A stretch of 64,000 nt of DNA from Citrobacter rodentium NBRC 105723 = DSM 16636 (GTDB lineage Bacteria; Pseudomonadota; Gammaproteobacteria; Enterobacterales; Enterobacteriaceae): contig NZ_CP082833.1 in NCBI RefSeq assembly GCF_021278985.1, positions 2,046,001-2,110,000 on the forward strand, read 5' to 3'. Below are positions 35,002-45,204 of this stretch, piece after piece (position 1 is the first letter of the stretch; the number at the start of each line of letters is the position of its first letter). The position numbers and the translations under genes were made by a program. The notes beneath the pieces are model-generated. The model did not search any database, was not told the DNA's origin, and saw nothing but the letters and a program-made list of their open reading frames with translations.

Positions 35002-36021
35002 ATGTCGATGATAAAAAGCTATGCCGCAAAAGAAGCGGGCAGCGAACTTGAGCTTTTTGAATATGATGCCGGTGAACTTAAGCCGGAAGATGTCGAAGTT
35101 GAGGTTAATTATTGCGGTATCTGCCACTCTGATCTGTCAATGATCGATAACGAATGGGGCATGTCCAGCTATCCGCTGGTTGCCGGTCATGAGGTGATTG
35201 GCCGCGTGGCGGCACTCGGCAGCGCGGCGCAGGACAAAGGGCTGAAGGTGGGTCAGCGCGTCGGCATTGGCTGGACGGCGCGCAGCTGCGGGTATTGTGA
35301 TGCCTGCATCAGCGGCAATCAGATCAATTGCCTGGAAGGCGCTGTCCCCACTATCCTCAACCGCGGCGGCTTTGCCGAGAAGCTGCGCGCCGACTGGCAG
35401 TGGGTGATCCCGCTGCCCGAAAGTATCGATATTGAATCTGCCGGGCCGCTGCTGTGCGGCGGCATCACGGTGTTTAAACCGCTATTGATGCACCATATTA
35501 CCGCCACCAGTCGCGTCGGCGTAATAGGGATTGGCGGGCTTGGGCATATCGCCATCAAGCTGCTGCATGCAATGGGCTGCGAAGTGACTGCGTTCAGCTC
35601 TAATCCGGCGAAAGAGCAAGAAGTGCTGGCGATGGGCGCAGATAAAATGGTGAACAGCCGCGATCCTGAGGCATTAAAAGCGCTGGCGGGTGAGTTCGAC
35701 CTTATCATCAACACCGTCAATGTCGATCTCGACTGGCAGCCCTACTTCGAAGCGCTGGCTTACGGCGGTAATTTCCATACCGTCGGCGCGGTGCTGAAAC
35801 CGCTGCCGGTCCCTGCCTTTACTCTGATCACAGGCGACCGCAGTATCTCTGGTTCGGCAACCGGTACGCCGTTTGAACTGCGTAAACTGATGAAATTTGC
35901 CGGACGCAGCAAAGTCTCGCCGACGACTGAAATGTTCCCGATGTCGCAGATCAACGAGGCTATCCGGCACGTGCGCGACGGTAAAGCCCGCTACCGCGTG
36001 GTGCTGAAGGCCGATTTCTGA
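35002..36021 (+). CDS. ahr: NADPH-dependent aldehyde reductase Ahr (YjgB), zinc-type
   Basis: 339 residues of the zinc alcohol dehydrogenase family. Catalytic zinc site C38 in NYCGICHSD and GHEVIGR near 62; structural zinc cysteines in CGYCDACISGNQINC; Rossmann motif GIGGLGHIAIK near 175. Nearly identical to the E. coli Ahr pattern. Reduces aldehydes to alcohols. First core gene after leuX, as in E. coli. Confidence 0.95.
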   Translation: MSMIKSYAAKEAGSELELFEYDAGELKPEDVEVEVNYCGICHSDLSMIDNEWGMSSYPLVAGHEVIGRVAALGSAAQDKGLKVGQRVGIGWTARSCGYCDACISGNQINCLEGAVPTILNRGGFAEKLRADWQWVIPLPESIDIESAGPLLCGGITVFKPLLMHHITATSRVGVIGIGGLGHIAIKLLHAMGCEVTAFSSNPAKEQEVLAMGADKMVNSRDPEALKALAGEFDLIINTVNVDLDWQPYFEALAYGGNFHTVGAVLKPLPVPAFTLITGDRSISGSATGTPFELRKLMKFAGRSKVSPTTEMFPMSQINEAIRHVRDGKARYRVVLKADF

Positions 36022-36028
36022 TTAGCCT

Positions 36029-36054
36029 TGCCGGGCGGCGCTCGCTGCCCGGTA
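36029..36054. repeat. REP-like hairpin after ahr
   Basis: GCCGGGCGGCG...GCTGCCCGGT, a GC-rich imperfect palindrome of REP type that may also act as terminator. Confidence 0.6.
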
Positions 36055-36156
36055 CTTAATTTCACTTTGGAATCCTTCTCGCAAACTGCTGAATAAAGCG
36101 GTGAAGAGTGCGTCACGGTTGCCTATACTCGACGCAGGATAAACGGAGGAAATCTC

Positions 36157-37659
36157 ATGAGCGCACCCTTGCTAATTGCCCGCACGCCGGATACTGAACT
36201 GTTTTTACTGCCAGGCATGGCGAATCGTCATGGGTTAATCACCGGCGCGACGGGAACCGGCAAAACCGTTACCCTGCAAAAGCTGGCCGAGTCTCTGTCG
36301 GAGATCGGCGTTCCGGTGTTTATGGCGGATGTGAAAGGCGATTTAACCGGCGTTGCGCAGGAGGGGCAGGCCTCAGAGAAACTGCTCGCCCGGCTGCAGA
36401 ATATCGGCGTGACCGACTGGCAGCCGCATAATAACCCGGTGGTGCTGTGGGATATCTTCGGTGAAAAGGGGCATCCGGTGCGCGCCACGGTCTCTGACCT
36501 CGGCCCGCTGCTGCTGGCGCGCCTGCTGAGCCTGAACGAAGTGCAGTCCGGCGTCCTCAATATCATCTTCCGCATCGCCGACGATCAAGGACTGCTGCTG
36601 CTCGACTTTAAAGACCTGCGGGCAATCACGCAGTATATCGGCGATAACGCCAAATCCTTCCAGAATCAGTACGGCAACATCAGCAGCGCCTCGGTCGGGG
36701 CAATCCAGCGCGGATTGCTCACTCTTGAACAACAGGGCGCCACGCACTTCTTTGGCGAACCGATGCTCGACATTCACGACTGGATGCGCACCGACGCCAG
36801 CGGCAAAGGGATAATTAATATCCTCAGCGCTGAGAAGCTCTACCAGATGCCGAAACTCTACGCCGCCAGCCTGCTGTGGATGCTCTCTGAGCTTTATGAG
36901 CAGTTGCCGGAAGCGGGCGACCTGGAAAAACCGAAGCTGGTCTTCTTCTTCGACGAGGCGCACCTGCTGTTCAACGACGCGCCGCAGGTGCTGCTGGATA
37001 AAATCGAACAGGTAATCCGTCTTATCCGCTCGAAAGGCGTCGGCGTCTGGTTCGTGTCGCAAAACCCGGCGGATATCCCGGACAACGTGCTGGGACAGCT
37101 GGGCAACCGCGTCCAGCACGCCCTGCGCGCCTTTACCCCGAAAGATCAAAAAGCGGTGAAAACCGCTGCGCAAACCATGCGCGCTAATCCGGCGTTCGAC
37201 ACGGAGAAAGCGATTCAGGAACTGGGCACCGGCGAAGCGTTAATCTCTTTTCTGGATGCCAAAGGCAGCCCGTCGGTGGTGGAACGGGCAATGGTGATTG
37301 CACCCTGCTCGCGCATGGGGCCGGTAACGGACGACGAACGCAACGGGTTAATCAACCACTCTCCGGTATACGGCAAGTATGAAGAGAATCTGGACCGCGA
37401 GTCGGCATTCGAAATACTGCAAAAAAGCGTTCAGGCGACAACGGAACAACAAAACGCGCCAGCAGCGAAAGGCAAAGAGACGGCGGTTGACGACGGCATA
37501 CTTGGCGGGCTGAAGGATATCCTGTTTGGCACGACCGGGCCACGCGGCGGCAAGCGCGACGGCGTGGTACAGAGCGTGGCGAAAAGCGCGGCGCGGCAGG
37601 TCACCAATCAAATTATTCGCGGAATGTTAGGTAGTCTACTGGGCGGCAGAAAGCGTTAA
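36157..37659 (+). CDS. yjgR: DUF853/HerA-like ATPase YjgR
   Basis: 500 residues. Walker A GATGTGKT (residues 30-37), Walker B LVFFFDEAHLLF and QLGNRVQHALRAF of the HerA/VirB4-like ATPase superfamily. Cytoplasmic, role not settled. AGGAGG-like site before ATG 36157. Normal length. Confidence 0.92.
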   Translation: MSAPLLIARTPDTELFLLPGMANRHGLITGATGTGKTVTLQKLAESLSEIGVPVFMADVKGDLTGVAQEGQASEKLLARLQNIGVTDWQPHNNPVVLWDIFGEKGHPVRATVSDLGPLLLARLLSLNEVQSGVLNIIFRIADDQGLLLLDFKDLRAITQYIGDNAKSFQNQYGNISSASVGAIQRGLLTLEQQGATHFFGEPMLDIHDWMRTDASGKGIINILSAEKLYQMPKLYAASLLWMLSELYEQLPEAGDLEKPKLVFFFDEAHLLFNDAPQVLLDKIEQVIRLIRSKGVGVWFVSQNPADIPDNVLGQLGNRVQHALRAFTPKDQKAVKTAAQTMRANPAFDTEKAIQELGTGEALISFLDAKGSPSVVERAMVIAPCSRMGPVTDDERNGLINHSPVYGKYEENLDRESAFEILQKSVQATTEQQNAPAAKGKETAVDDGILGGLKDILFGTTGPRGGKRDGVVQSVAKSAARQVTNQIIRGMLGSLLGGRKR

Positions 37660-37678
37660 CAAAAGGGAGGCGGTATTT

Positions 37679-37714
37679 TGCCGGATGGCGGCGTAAACGC
37701 CTTATCCGGCCTAC
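37679..37714. repeat. REP element between yjgR and lptG
   Basis: TGCCGGATGGCGGCGTAAAC then GCCTTATCCGGCCTAC: a classic REP sequence in a convergent gap. Confidence 0.85.
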
Positions 37715-37771
37715 CGATACCTCTCAACCGGAGGTACGGTAAGCCGGGCAACAACAAGGTTAAAGCCAGTA

Positions 37772-38854
37772 TTACGATTTACGCATCATCAGCCACAGGC
37801 TGATGAAAAAGAACGAGGCGCTCGGCAGCAGCGCGCCGATAACCGGCGGAATGCCATACACCAGCGTCAGCGGGCCGAAGATCTGATCCAGCACGTAGAA
37901 AACGAAGCCAAAGCTGATGCCGGTCACCACCCGCACGCCCATTGGCACGCTACGCAATGGGCCGAAGATAAATGACAGCGCCATCAGCATCATCACCGCC
38001 ACCGACAGCGGCTGGAAGATTTTGCTCCACATATTGAGCTGATAACGTCCGGCGTCCTGGCCGCTCGACTTCAGGTACTTAACGTAGTTATGCAGGCCGC
38101 TGATGGAAAGCGCATCCGGATCCAGCGCCACCACGCCCAGTTTGTCCGGCGTGAGGTTAGTTTTCCAGGTGCCGCTGACCGTCTGGGAACCGGTGATCTG
38201 CTTCGGATCCTGAAGGCTGGACTCATCCACCTGCGATAAACGCCAGACCTTCTGCTCCGGGTCGAATTTCGCGGAAGCCGCATAGCGTACAGACTGCAGA
38301 CGACGCTGATCGTTAAAGGCGTAAATACTGATGCCGCCTAACTCTTCGTCGCCTTTTACCCGTTCGATGTAAACAAAGCTGTTGCCATCTTTCGCCCATA
38401 GCCCCTGCTGGGTGGAGAGCAGCGAACCGCCGTACATCGCCTGCGCGCGATAGTTGCGCGCCATTTGTTCACCCTGCGGCGCAACCCACTCGCCGATAGC
38501 CATCGTCAACAGCACCAGCGGGATCGCGGTTTTCATCACCGAAAGCGCCACCTGCATCCGGGTAAAGCCGGATGCCTGCATCACCACCAGTTCACTGCGC
38601 TGGGCCAGCATCCCGAGCCCCAGCAGCGCGCCAAGCAGCGCCGCCATCGGGAAGAAAATCTGCACGTCTTTCGGCACGCTGAGCAGGGTATACATCCCGG
38701 CGCCGAGCGCGTCGTAGTTCCCCTGCCCGGCTTTTTTAAGCTGATCGACGAACTTGATAATGCCGGAGAGCGACACCAGCATGAACAGCGTCATCATGAT
38801 GGTGGTAAAAATCGTTTTACCGATATAGCGGTCAAGTACACCAAATGGCTGCAT
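37772..38854 (-). CDS. lptG: LPS export ABC transporter permease LptG
   Basis: 360 residues. Starts MQPFGVLDRYIGKTIFTTIM like E. coli LptG; ATG 38854 chosen, overlapping the lptF stop. Six membrane segments flank a periplasmic beta-jellyroll domain (about 130-265). With LptF and LptB it extracts lipopolysaccharide from the inner membrane. Confidence 0.96.
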   Translation of the reverse strand: MQPFGVLDRYIGKTIFTTIMMTLFMLVSLSGIIKFVDQLKKAGQGNYDALGAGMYTLLSVPKDVQIFFPMAALLGALLGLGMLAQRSELVVMQASGFTRMQVALSVMKTAIPLVLLTMAIGEWVAPQGEQMARNYRAQAMYGGSLLSTQQGLWAKDGNSFVYIERVKGDEELGGISIYAFNDQRRLQSVRYAASAKFDPEQKVWRLSQVDESSLQDPKQITGSQTVSGTWKTNLTPDKLGVVALDPDALSISGLHNYVKYLKSSGQDAGRYQLNMWSKIFQPLSVAVMMLMALSFIFGPLRSVPMGVRVVTGISFGFVFYVLDQIFGPLTLVYGIPPVIGALLPSASFFFISLWLMMRKS

Positions 38855-39954
38855 CACACCGCTCCTTTACGTGAAAAACGGGCGCGCAGTCGGCGCACCG
38901 GCACTGTATCCCACAGGTTCAGGCCAATCGCTAACGCCAGGTACAGCAGGTTGACCAGCCACATCCAGATCACCGGATCCAGCTTGCCTTTGCCGCCGTT
39001 AGATTTTAGCGAGGTCTGGATCAGGAAGAACATCAGATAGAGCAGCATCGCGGGCAGCATCGACAGAACACGCCCCTGACGCGGGTTGACCACGCTCAGC
39101 GGCACCACCATCAGCGCCATCATAAATACGGTGAAGATCAACGTAATACGCCAGTGAAGCTCCGCGCGGGCGCGATCGGTATCGGTGGTCCACAGCGTGC
39201 GCATATCCATCTGATCGGTATCATTCGGATCCAGCGCCACCGCCTGGTGGCCGATAATCGCCTGATAGTTCTGGAAGTCGGTAATGCGAAAATCGCGCAG
39301 CAGCGCGGTTCCTTCAAAACGGGTGCCTTTGTTCAGCGTGACCACCTGCGAACCGTCGCGCAGTTGGGTTAAATGCCCGGAATCAGCCACCACCACGGAA
39401 GGACGAGCGTTGCCTTTCGGGCGGATCTGCGCAAGGAAGACATCTTTAAAGTCGCTGCCGTCAACGCTTTCAATAAACAGCACCGAGCTGCCGTTGGACG
39501 CCTGCTGAAACTGCCCCTGCGCCAGCGCCGCCATGCCGGGGTTGGCCTTGGCTTCCGCCAGCACTTCATCCTGATGTTTAGAAGACCACGGACCTGCCCA
39601 CATGACGTTGACCGCCGCGATAATCCCGGTGAACAGCGCCAGTATCATGGCGGCTTTAATCAGCACCGCCTTGCTCAGACCGCAGGCGTGCATCACCGTA
39701 ATTTCACTTTCGGTATACAGTTTGCCCAGCGTCATCAAAAGCCCCAGGAACAGGCTGAGCGGCAGGATGAGCTGCGCCATTTCAGGTACGCCAAGCCCCA
39801 GAAGCGAGAGCACCAGATTTGCCGGAATATCACCGTCAACCGCCGCGCCGAGGATCCTCACCAGCTTCTGACAGAAAAAGATCAGAAGCAGGATAAAGAG
39901 GATCGCCAGTTGGCTCTTGAGCGTCTCCCGCACCAGATATCTTATGATTATCAC
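38854..39954 (-). CDS. lptF: LPS export ABC transporter permease LptF
   Basis: 366 residues. Starts MIIIRYLVRETLKSQLAILF; six membrane segments around a periplasmic domain (LFIESVDGSDFKDVFLAQI). Partner of LptG in the LptB2FG complex. Translationally coupled to lptG and divergent from pepA. Confidence 0.96.
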   Translation of the reverse strand: MIIIRYLVRETLKSQLAILFILLLIFFCQKLVRILGAAVDGDIPANLVLSLLGLGVPEMAQLILPLSLFLGLLMTLGKLYTESEITVMHACGLSKAVLIKAAMILALFTGIIAAVNVMWAGPWSSKHQDEVLAEAKANPGMAALAQGQFQQASNGSSVLFIESVDGSDFKDVFLAQIRPKGNARPSVVVADSGHLTQLRDGSQVVTLNKGTRFEGTALLRDFRITDFQNYQAIIGHQAVALDPNDTDQMDMRTLWTTDTDRARAELHWRITLIFTVFMMALMVVPLSVVNPRQGRVLSMLPAMLLYLMFFLIQTSLKSNGGKGKLDPVIWMWLVNLLYLALAIGLNLWDTVPVRRLRARFSRKGAV

Positions 39955-40220
39955 TTTAAATACGCCCGTAAAAACTCGTCTTTTGCAGGAATTTAGCTTG
40001 TTTCATGGCTTAAACGTCATTTATTCTCTTGAGTCGTCGAAATCGTCGCTAAAATTATTATACTCAGCGGATTCGCCGCTCAGAACGCGTTCTGACGTGC
40101 CAATGCCGTAATAACGTTAAGATTAACACGAAGTCACCGCAACAGCGGACATGAGTTACGAAAGCTTGCAATTCTAACCGCAGGTGCCGCCGTTGTCTTT
40201 AAGATTCAGGAGCGTAGTGC

Positions 40221-41732
40221 ATGGAGTTTAGTGTAAAAAGCGGTAGCCCGGAGAAACAGCGGAGTGCCTGCATCGTCGTGGGCGTCTTTGAACCACGCCG
40301 CCTTTCTCCGATTGCAGAACAGCTCGATAAAATCAGCGACGGGTACATCAGTGCCCTGCTGCGCCGTGGCGAACTGGAAGGAAAACCGGGACAAACCTTA
40401 TTGCTGCACCATGTTCCCAACGTTCTCTCCGAGCGTATTCTCCTTATTGGCTGCGGCAAAGAGCGCGAGCTGGATGAACGTCAGTATAAGCAGGTTATTC
40501 AGAAAACGATAAATACTCTTAATGATACCGGCTCGATGGAAGCCGTCTGCTTTCTGACCGAACTGCACGTTAAAGGCCGCAATAACTACTGGAAAGTGCG
40601 CCAGGCCGTGGAAACGGCGAAAGAAACCCTTTACAGCTTCGATCAGCTGAAGACCACCAAAAGCGAGCCGCGTCGCCCGCTGCGTAAAATGGTCTTCAAC
40701 GTGCCGACCCGCCGCGAACTGACCAGCGGCGAACGCGCCATCCAGCACGGTCTGGCGATTGCCGCCGGAATCAAAGCGGCGAAAGATCTGGGCAACATGC
40801 CGCCAAACATCTGTAACGCCGCCTACCTCGCTTCACAGGCGCGCCAGTTGGCCGACAGCTACAGTAAAAACGTGATTACCCGGGTGATTGGCGAACAGCA
40901 GATGCGCGAGCTGGGGATGTGTTCCTATCTCGCGGTGGGCCACGGTTCGCAAAACGAATCGCTGATGTCGGTCATCGAGTACAAAGGCAACCCGGATGAA
41001 GACGCTCGCCCCATCGTGCTGGTTGGCAAAGGCTTAACCTTTGACTCTGGCGGCATCTCCATCAAGCCAGCCGAAGGCATGGACGAAATGAAGTACGACA
41101 TGTGCGGCGCGGCGGCGGTCTACGGGGTGATGCGCATGGTCGCGGAACTGCAGCTGCCGCTGAACGTCATCGGCGTACTGGCAGGGTGTGAAAACATGCC
41201 GGGCGGACGCGCTTACCGTCCGGGCGACGTGCTGACCACCATGTCCGGCCAGACCGTGGAAGTGCTGAACACCGACGCGGAAGGCCGTCTGGTGCTCTGC
41301 GACGTGCTGACCTACGTGGAGCGTTTCGAACCGGAAGCGGTTATTGACGTCGCGACCCTGACCGGCGCCTGCGTCATTGCGCTGGGCCATCATATTACCG
41401 GCCTGATGTCGAACCATAATCCGCTGGCGCATGAGCTTATCGGCGCGTCTGAACAGGCCGGAGATCGCGCGTGGCGTCTGCCGCTGGGCGATGAGTTCCA
41501 GGAGCAACTGGAGTCCAATTTTGCCGATATGGCGAACATTGGCGGACGTCCAGGCGGGGCGATTACCGCAGGCTGTTTCCTGTCGCGCTTTACCCGTAAA
41601 TACAACTGGGCGCACCTGGACATCGCCGGTACGGCCTGGCGCTCCGGAAAAGCCAAAGGCGCAACCGGGCGGCCGGTGGCGCTGCTGTCACAGTTCCTGC
41701 TCAATCGCGCCGGGCTTAACGGCGACGAATAA
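40221..41732 (+). CDS. pepA: Leucyl aminopeptidase A (PepA)
   Basis: 503 residues. The M17 signature NTDAEGRLVL and metal ligands in GLTFDSGGISIKP are present; C-terminal SKFRTKY-like zone is intact (SRFTRKYNWAHLDIAGTAW). A hexameric Mn/Zn exopeptidase that in E. coli also binds DNA in carAB regulation and Xer recombination at cer. GGAG ribosome site before ATG 40221. The 266-base divergent gap to lptF should hold both promoters. Confidence 0.97.
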   Translation: MEFSVKSGSPEKQRSACIVVGVFEPRRLSPIAEQLDKISDGYISALLRRGELEGKPGQTLLLHHVPNVLSERILLIGCGKERELDERQYKQVIQKTINTLNDTGSMEAVCFLTELHVKGRNNYWKVRQAVETAKETLYSFDQLKTTKSEPRRPLRKMVFNVPTRRELTSGERAIQHGLAIAAGIKAAKDLGNMPPNICNAAYLASQARQLADSYSKNVITRVIGEQQMRELGMCSYLAVGHGSQNESLMSVIEYKGNPDEDARPIVLVGKGLTFDSGGISIKPAEGMDEMKYDMCGAAAVYGVMRMVAELQLPLNVIGVLAGCENMPGGRAYRPGDVLTTMSGQTVEVLNTDAEGRLVLCDVLTYVERFEPEAVIDVATLTGACVIALGHHITGLMSNHNPLAHELIGASEQAGDRAWRLPLGDEFQEQLESNFADMANIGGRPGGAITAGCFLSRFTRKYNWAHLDIAGTAWRSGKAKGATGRPVALLSQFLLNRAGLNGDE

Positions 41733-41739
41733 AGTTAAA

Positions 41740-41823
41740 TGCCGGGCGGCGGCTTCGCCTTACCCGGCCTGTAAATGGCATTTAACCCCAGGCCGGATAA
41801 GCGTAGCGCCATCCGGCTTCGCA
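41740..41823. repeat. BIME: two inverted REP elements between pepA and holC
   Basis: REP 1 (41740-41771, TGCCGGGCGGCGGC...CCCGGCCTG) and an inverted REP 2 (about 41790-41823, AGGCCGGATAAGCG...CATCCGGC). Confidence 0.85.
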
Positions 41824-41852
41824 TTTAAATCCACCACAAGAAGCCCCATATC

Positions 41853-42296
41853 ATGAGAAACGCAACGTTCTACCTTCTGGACAATGACAACACCGCAGAT
41901 GGCCTGAGCGCCGTCGAGCAACTGGTGTGTGAAATTGCCGCAGAACGTTGGCGCAGCGGCAAGCGCGTACTGATCGCCTGCGAAAATGAACAGCAGGCGC
42001 TGCGCCTTGACGAAGCGCTGTGGGCCAGGCCTGCGGAAAGCTTCGTGCCGCACAATCTGGCCGGGGAAGGCCCGCGCGGCGGCGCGCCGGTCGAAATCGC
42101 CTGGCCGGAAAAACGCAACAGCAGCCCGCGCGATTTGCTGATTAGCCTGCGCGTCGGCTTTGCAGATTTTGCCACCGCTTTCACAGAAGTGATAGACTTC
42201 GTTCCTTACGAAGATTCTCTGAAACAATCGGCGCGCGAACGCTATAAAGCCTACCGCGTGGCTGGTTTTAACCTGAATACGGCAACCTGGAAATAA
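41853..42296 (+). CDS. holC: DNA polymerase III chi subunit HolC
   Basis: 147 residues. Begins MRNATFYLLDNDNTADGLSA and has FVPHNLAGEGPRGGAPVEIA as in enterobacterial HolC. Links the clamp loader to SSB. Its stop overlaps the valS ATG by one base. Confidence 0.96.
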   Translation: MRNATFYLLDNDNTADGLSAVEQLVCEIAAERWRSGKRVLIACENEQQALRLDEALWARPAESFVPHNLAGEGPRGGAPVEIAWPEKRNSSPRDLLISLRVGFADFATAFTEVIDFVPYEDSLKQSARERYKAYRVAGFNLNTATWK

Positions 42297-45151
42297 TGGA
42301 AAAGACATATAACCCGCAAGATATCGAACAGCCGCTTTACGAGCACTGGGAAAAGCAGGGCTATTTCAAACCCAATGGCGATGAAAGCCTGGAGAGTTTC
42401 TGCATCATGATCCCGCCGCCGAACGTCACCGGCAGTTTGCATATGGGTCATGCTTTCCAGCAAACCATCATGGACACCATGATCCGCTATCAGCGTATGC
42501 AGGGCAAAAATACCCTGTGGCAGGTCGGCACCGACCACGCCGGTATCGCGACCCAGATGGTGGTTGAGCGTAAAATTGCCGCTGAAGAAGGTAAAACCCG
42601 TCACGACTATGGTCGCGATGCCTTTATCGACAAAATCTGGCAGTGGAAAGCGGAATCCGGCGGCACCATTACCCGCCAGATGCGCCGTCTCGGCAACTCC
42701 GTTGACTGGGAGCGCGAGCGCTTCACGATGGACGAAGGTCTTTCCAATGCCGTGAAAGAAGTCTTTGTTCGCCTGTATAAAGAAGACCTGATTTACCGCG
42801 GCAAGCGCCTGGTCAACTGGGACCCGAAACTGCGCACCGCGATCTCCGATCTTGAAGTGGAAAACCGCGAGTCAAAAGGCTCCATGTGGCATATCCGCTA
42901 TCCGCTGGCCGACGGCGCGAAAACCGCCGACGGTAAAGATTATCTGGTCGTTGCCACCACCCGTCCGGAAACCCTGCTGGGCGACACCGGCGTGGCCGTG
43001 AATCCGGAAGATCCGCGTTATAAGGATCTGATTGGCAAGTTCGTGGTGCTGCCGCTGGTTAACCGCCGCATTCCGATTGTCGGCGACGAACACGCCGATA
43101 TGGAAAAAGGCACCGGCTGCGTGAAGATCACGCCGGCGCACGACTTTAACGACTACGGAGTCGGTCGTCGTCACCAGTTGCCGATGATCAACATCCTGAC
43201 CTTTGATGGCGATATCCGCGAAAGCGCGGAAGTCTACGACACCAAAGGCAACGAGTCCGACGTTTACTCAAACGAAATCCCGGCCGAGTTCCGCAAGCTG
43301 GAGCGTTTTGCCGCGCGTAAAGCCGTCGTCGCGGCGATTGACGCGCTGGGCCTGCTGGAAGAAATCAAACCGCACGACCTGACCGTACCCTACGGCGACC
43401 GCGGCGGCGTGGTGATCGAACCAATGCTGACCGACCAGTGGTATGTGCGTGCCGACGTGCTGGCGAAACCAGCAGTAGAAGCAGTGGAAAACGGCGATAT
43501 CCAGTTCGTGCCGAAGCAGTACGAAAACATGTACTTCTCATGGATGCGCGACATTCAGGACTGGTGTATCTCCCGCCAGCTGTGGTGGGGGCACCGCATC
43601 CCGGCATGGTACGACGAGCAGGGCAACGTCTACGTTGGCCGCAGTGAAGAGGAAGTGCGTCAGGAAAACAATCTCGGCGCTGAGGTTGCGCTGCGTCAGG
43701 ACGACGACGTGCTGGATACCTGGTTTTCCTCCGCGCTGTGGACCTTCTCGACCCTCGGCTGGCCGGAAAACACCGACGCCCTGCGTCAGTTCCACCCGAC
43801 CAGCGTTATGGTTTCCGGCTTCGACATTATCTTCTTCTGGATTGCCCGCATGATCATGATGACCATGCACTTCATCAAAGATGAAAACGGCAAGCCGCAG
43901 GTGCCGTTCAAAACGGTCTATATGACCGGCCTGATTCGCGACGACGAAGGCCAGAAGATGTCCAAATCCAAGGGTAACGTGATTGACCCGCTGGATATGG
44001 TAGACGGCATCACCCTGCCGGAACTGCTGGAGAAACGTACCGGCAACATGATGCAGCCGCAGCTGGCAGAGAAGATTGCCAAACGTACCGAGAAACAGTT
44101 CCCGGACGGCATTGAGCCGCACGGCACCGACGCTCTGCGCTTCACCCTGGCGGCGCTGGCCTCGACCGGTCGCGATATCAACTGGGATATGAAGCGTCTG
44201 GAAGGTTACCGTAACTTCTGCAACAAGCTGTGGAACGCCAGCCGTTTCGTGCTGATGAACACCGAAGATCAGGATTGCGGCTTCAACGGCGGCGAAATGA
44301 CGCTGTCGCTGGCGGATCGTTGGATCCTCGCGGAGTTCAACCAGACCATCAAGGCCTACCGTGAAGCGCTGGACAGCTTCCGCTTTGATATCGCCGCGGG
44401 CATCCTGTACGAATTCACCTGGAACCAGTTCTGCGACTGGTATCTGGAGCTGACCAAGCCGGTAATGAACGGTGGAACGGACGCGGAACTGCGCGGCACC
44501 CGCCATACGCTGGTGACCGTACTGGAAGGCCTGCTGCGCCTGGCGCATCCGATCATTCCGTTCATTACGGAAACCATCTGGCAGCGCGTGAAGGTGATTT
44601 GCGGCATCAGCGCGGACACCATTATGCTGCAGCCGTTCCCGGCTTACGACGCCGCCCTGGTTGACGAAGCGGCGCTGGCCGATACCGAGTGGCTGAAACA
44701 GGCGATCGTAGCCGTGCGTAATATCCGCGCGGAAATGAACATCGCCCCGGGCAAACCGCTGGCGCTGCTGCTGCGTGGAGCGAGCTCCGACGCGGTTCGC
44801 CGGGTCAACGACAACCGCAGCTTCCTGCAAACGCTGGCGCGCCTGGAGAGCATCACCGTGCTGCCTGCCGATGACAAAGGTCCGGTATCCGTGACCAAAA
44901 TTATCGACGGCGCTGAACTGCTGATCCCAATGGCGGGCCTGATCGACAAAGAAGCCGAGCTGGCGCGTCTGGCGAAAGAAGTGGCGAAGGTCGAAGCGGA
45001 AATTGGCCGTATTGAAGGCAAGCTGGCGAACGAAGGCTTTGTGGCGCGCGCGCCGGAAGCGGTGATCGCCAAAGAGCGTGAGAAGCTGGAAGGTTACGCG
45101 GAAGCGAAAGCGAAGCTGATTGAACAGCAGGCAGTAATCAGCGCGCTGTAA
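42296..45151 (+). CDS. valS: Valyl-tRNA synthetase
   Basis: 951 residues, class I synthetase. HIGH-type motif NVTGSLHMGHAF (about 42-53) and KMSKSKGNVIDP (about 554) are complete, with the editing domain between and a C-terminal coiled coil (about 885-951). Charges tRNA-Val. Ends before a strong terminator. Confidence 0.97.
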   Translation: MEKTYNPQDIEQPLYEHWEKQGYFKPNGDESLESFCIMIPPPNVTGSLHMGHAFQQTIMDTMIRYQRMQGKNTLWQVGTDHAGIATQMVVERKIAAEEGKTRHDYGRDAFIDKIWQWKAESGGTITRQMRRLGNSVDWERERFTMDEGLSNAVKEVFVRLYKEDLIYRGKRLVNWDPKLRTAISDLEVENRESKGSMWHIRYPLADGAKTADGKDYLVVATTRPETLLGDTGVAVNPEDPRYKDLIGKFVVLPLVNRRIPIVGDEHADMEKGTGCVKITPAHDFNDYGVGRRHQLPMINILTFDGDIRESAEVYDTKGNESDVYSNEIPAEFRKLERFAARKAVVAAIDALGLLEEIKPHDLTVPYGDRGGVVIEPMLTDQWYVRADVLAKPAVEAVENGDIQFVPKQYENMYFSWMRDIQDWCISRQLWWGHRIPAWYDEQGNVYVGRSEEEVRQENNLGAEVALRQDDDVLDTWFSSALWTFSTLGWPENTDALRQFHPTSVMVSGFDIIFFWIARMIMMTMHFIKDENGKPQVPFKTVYMTGLIRDDEGQKMSKSKGNVIDPLDMVDGITLPELLEKRTGNMMQPQLAEKIAKRTEKQFPDGIEPHGTDALRFTLAALASTGRDINWDMKRLEGYRNFCNKLWNASRFVLMNTEDQDCGFNGGEMTLSLADRWILAEFNQTIKAYREALDSFRFDIAAGILYEFTWNQFCDWYLELTKPVMNGGTDAELRGTRHTLVTVLEGLLRLAHPIIPFITETIWQRVKVICGISADTIMLQPFPAYDAALVDEAALADTEWLKQAIVAVRNIRAEMNIAPGKPLALLLRGASSDAVRRVNDNRSFLQTLARLESITVLPADDKGPVSVTKIIDGAELLIPMAGLIDKEAELARLAKEVAKVEAEIGRIEGKLANEGFVARAPEAVIAKEREKLEGYAEAKAKLIEQQAVISAL

Positions 45152-45169
45152 GCAGGCTGAACGGCAATA

Positions 45170-45200
45170 AAAAAGGCCAGAGTAAGCTCTGGCCTTTTTG
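45170..45200. terminator. Bidirectional terminator between valS and yjgN
   Basis: AAAAAGGCCAGAG pairs with CTCTGGCCTTTTT around TAAG; A and T runs on both sides serve both convergent genes. Confidence 0.92.
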
Positions 45201-45204
45201 TTTT

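Noticed and set aside
43538..44830. 430-codon open frame opposite valS
   Set aside because: A shadow frame of the synthetase gene.
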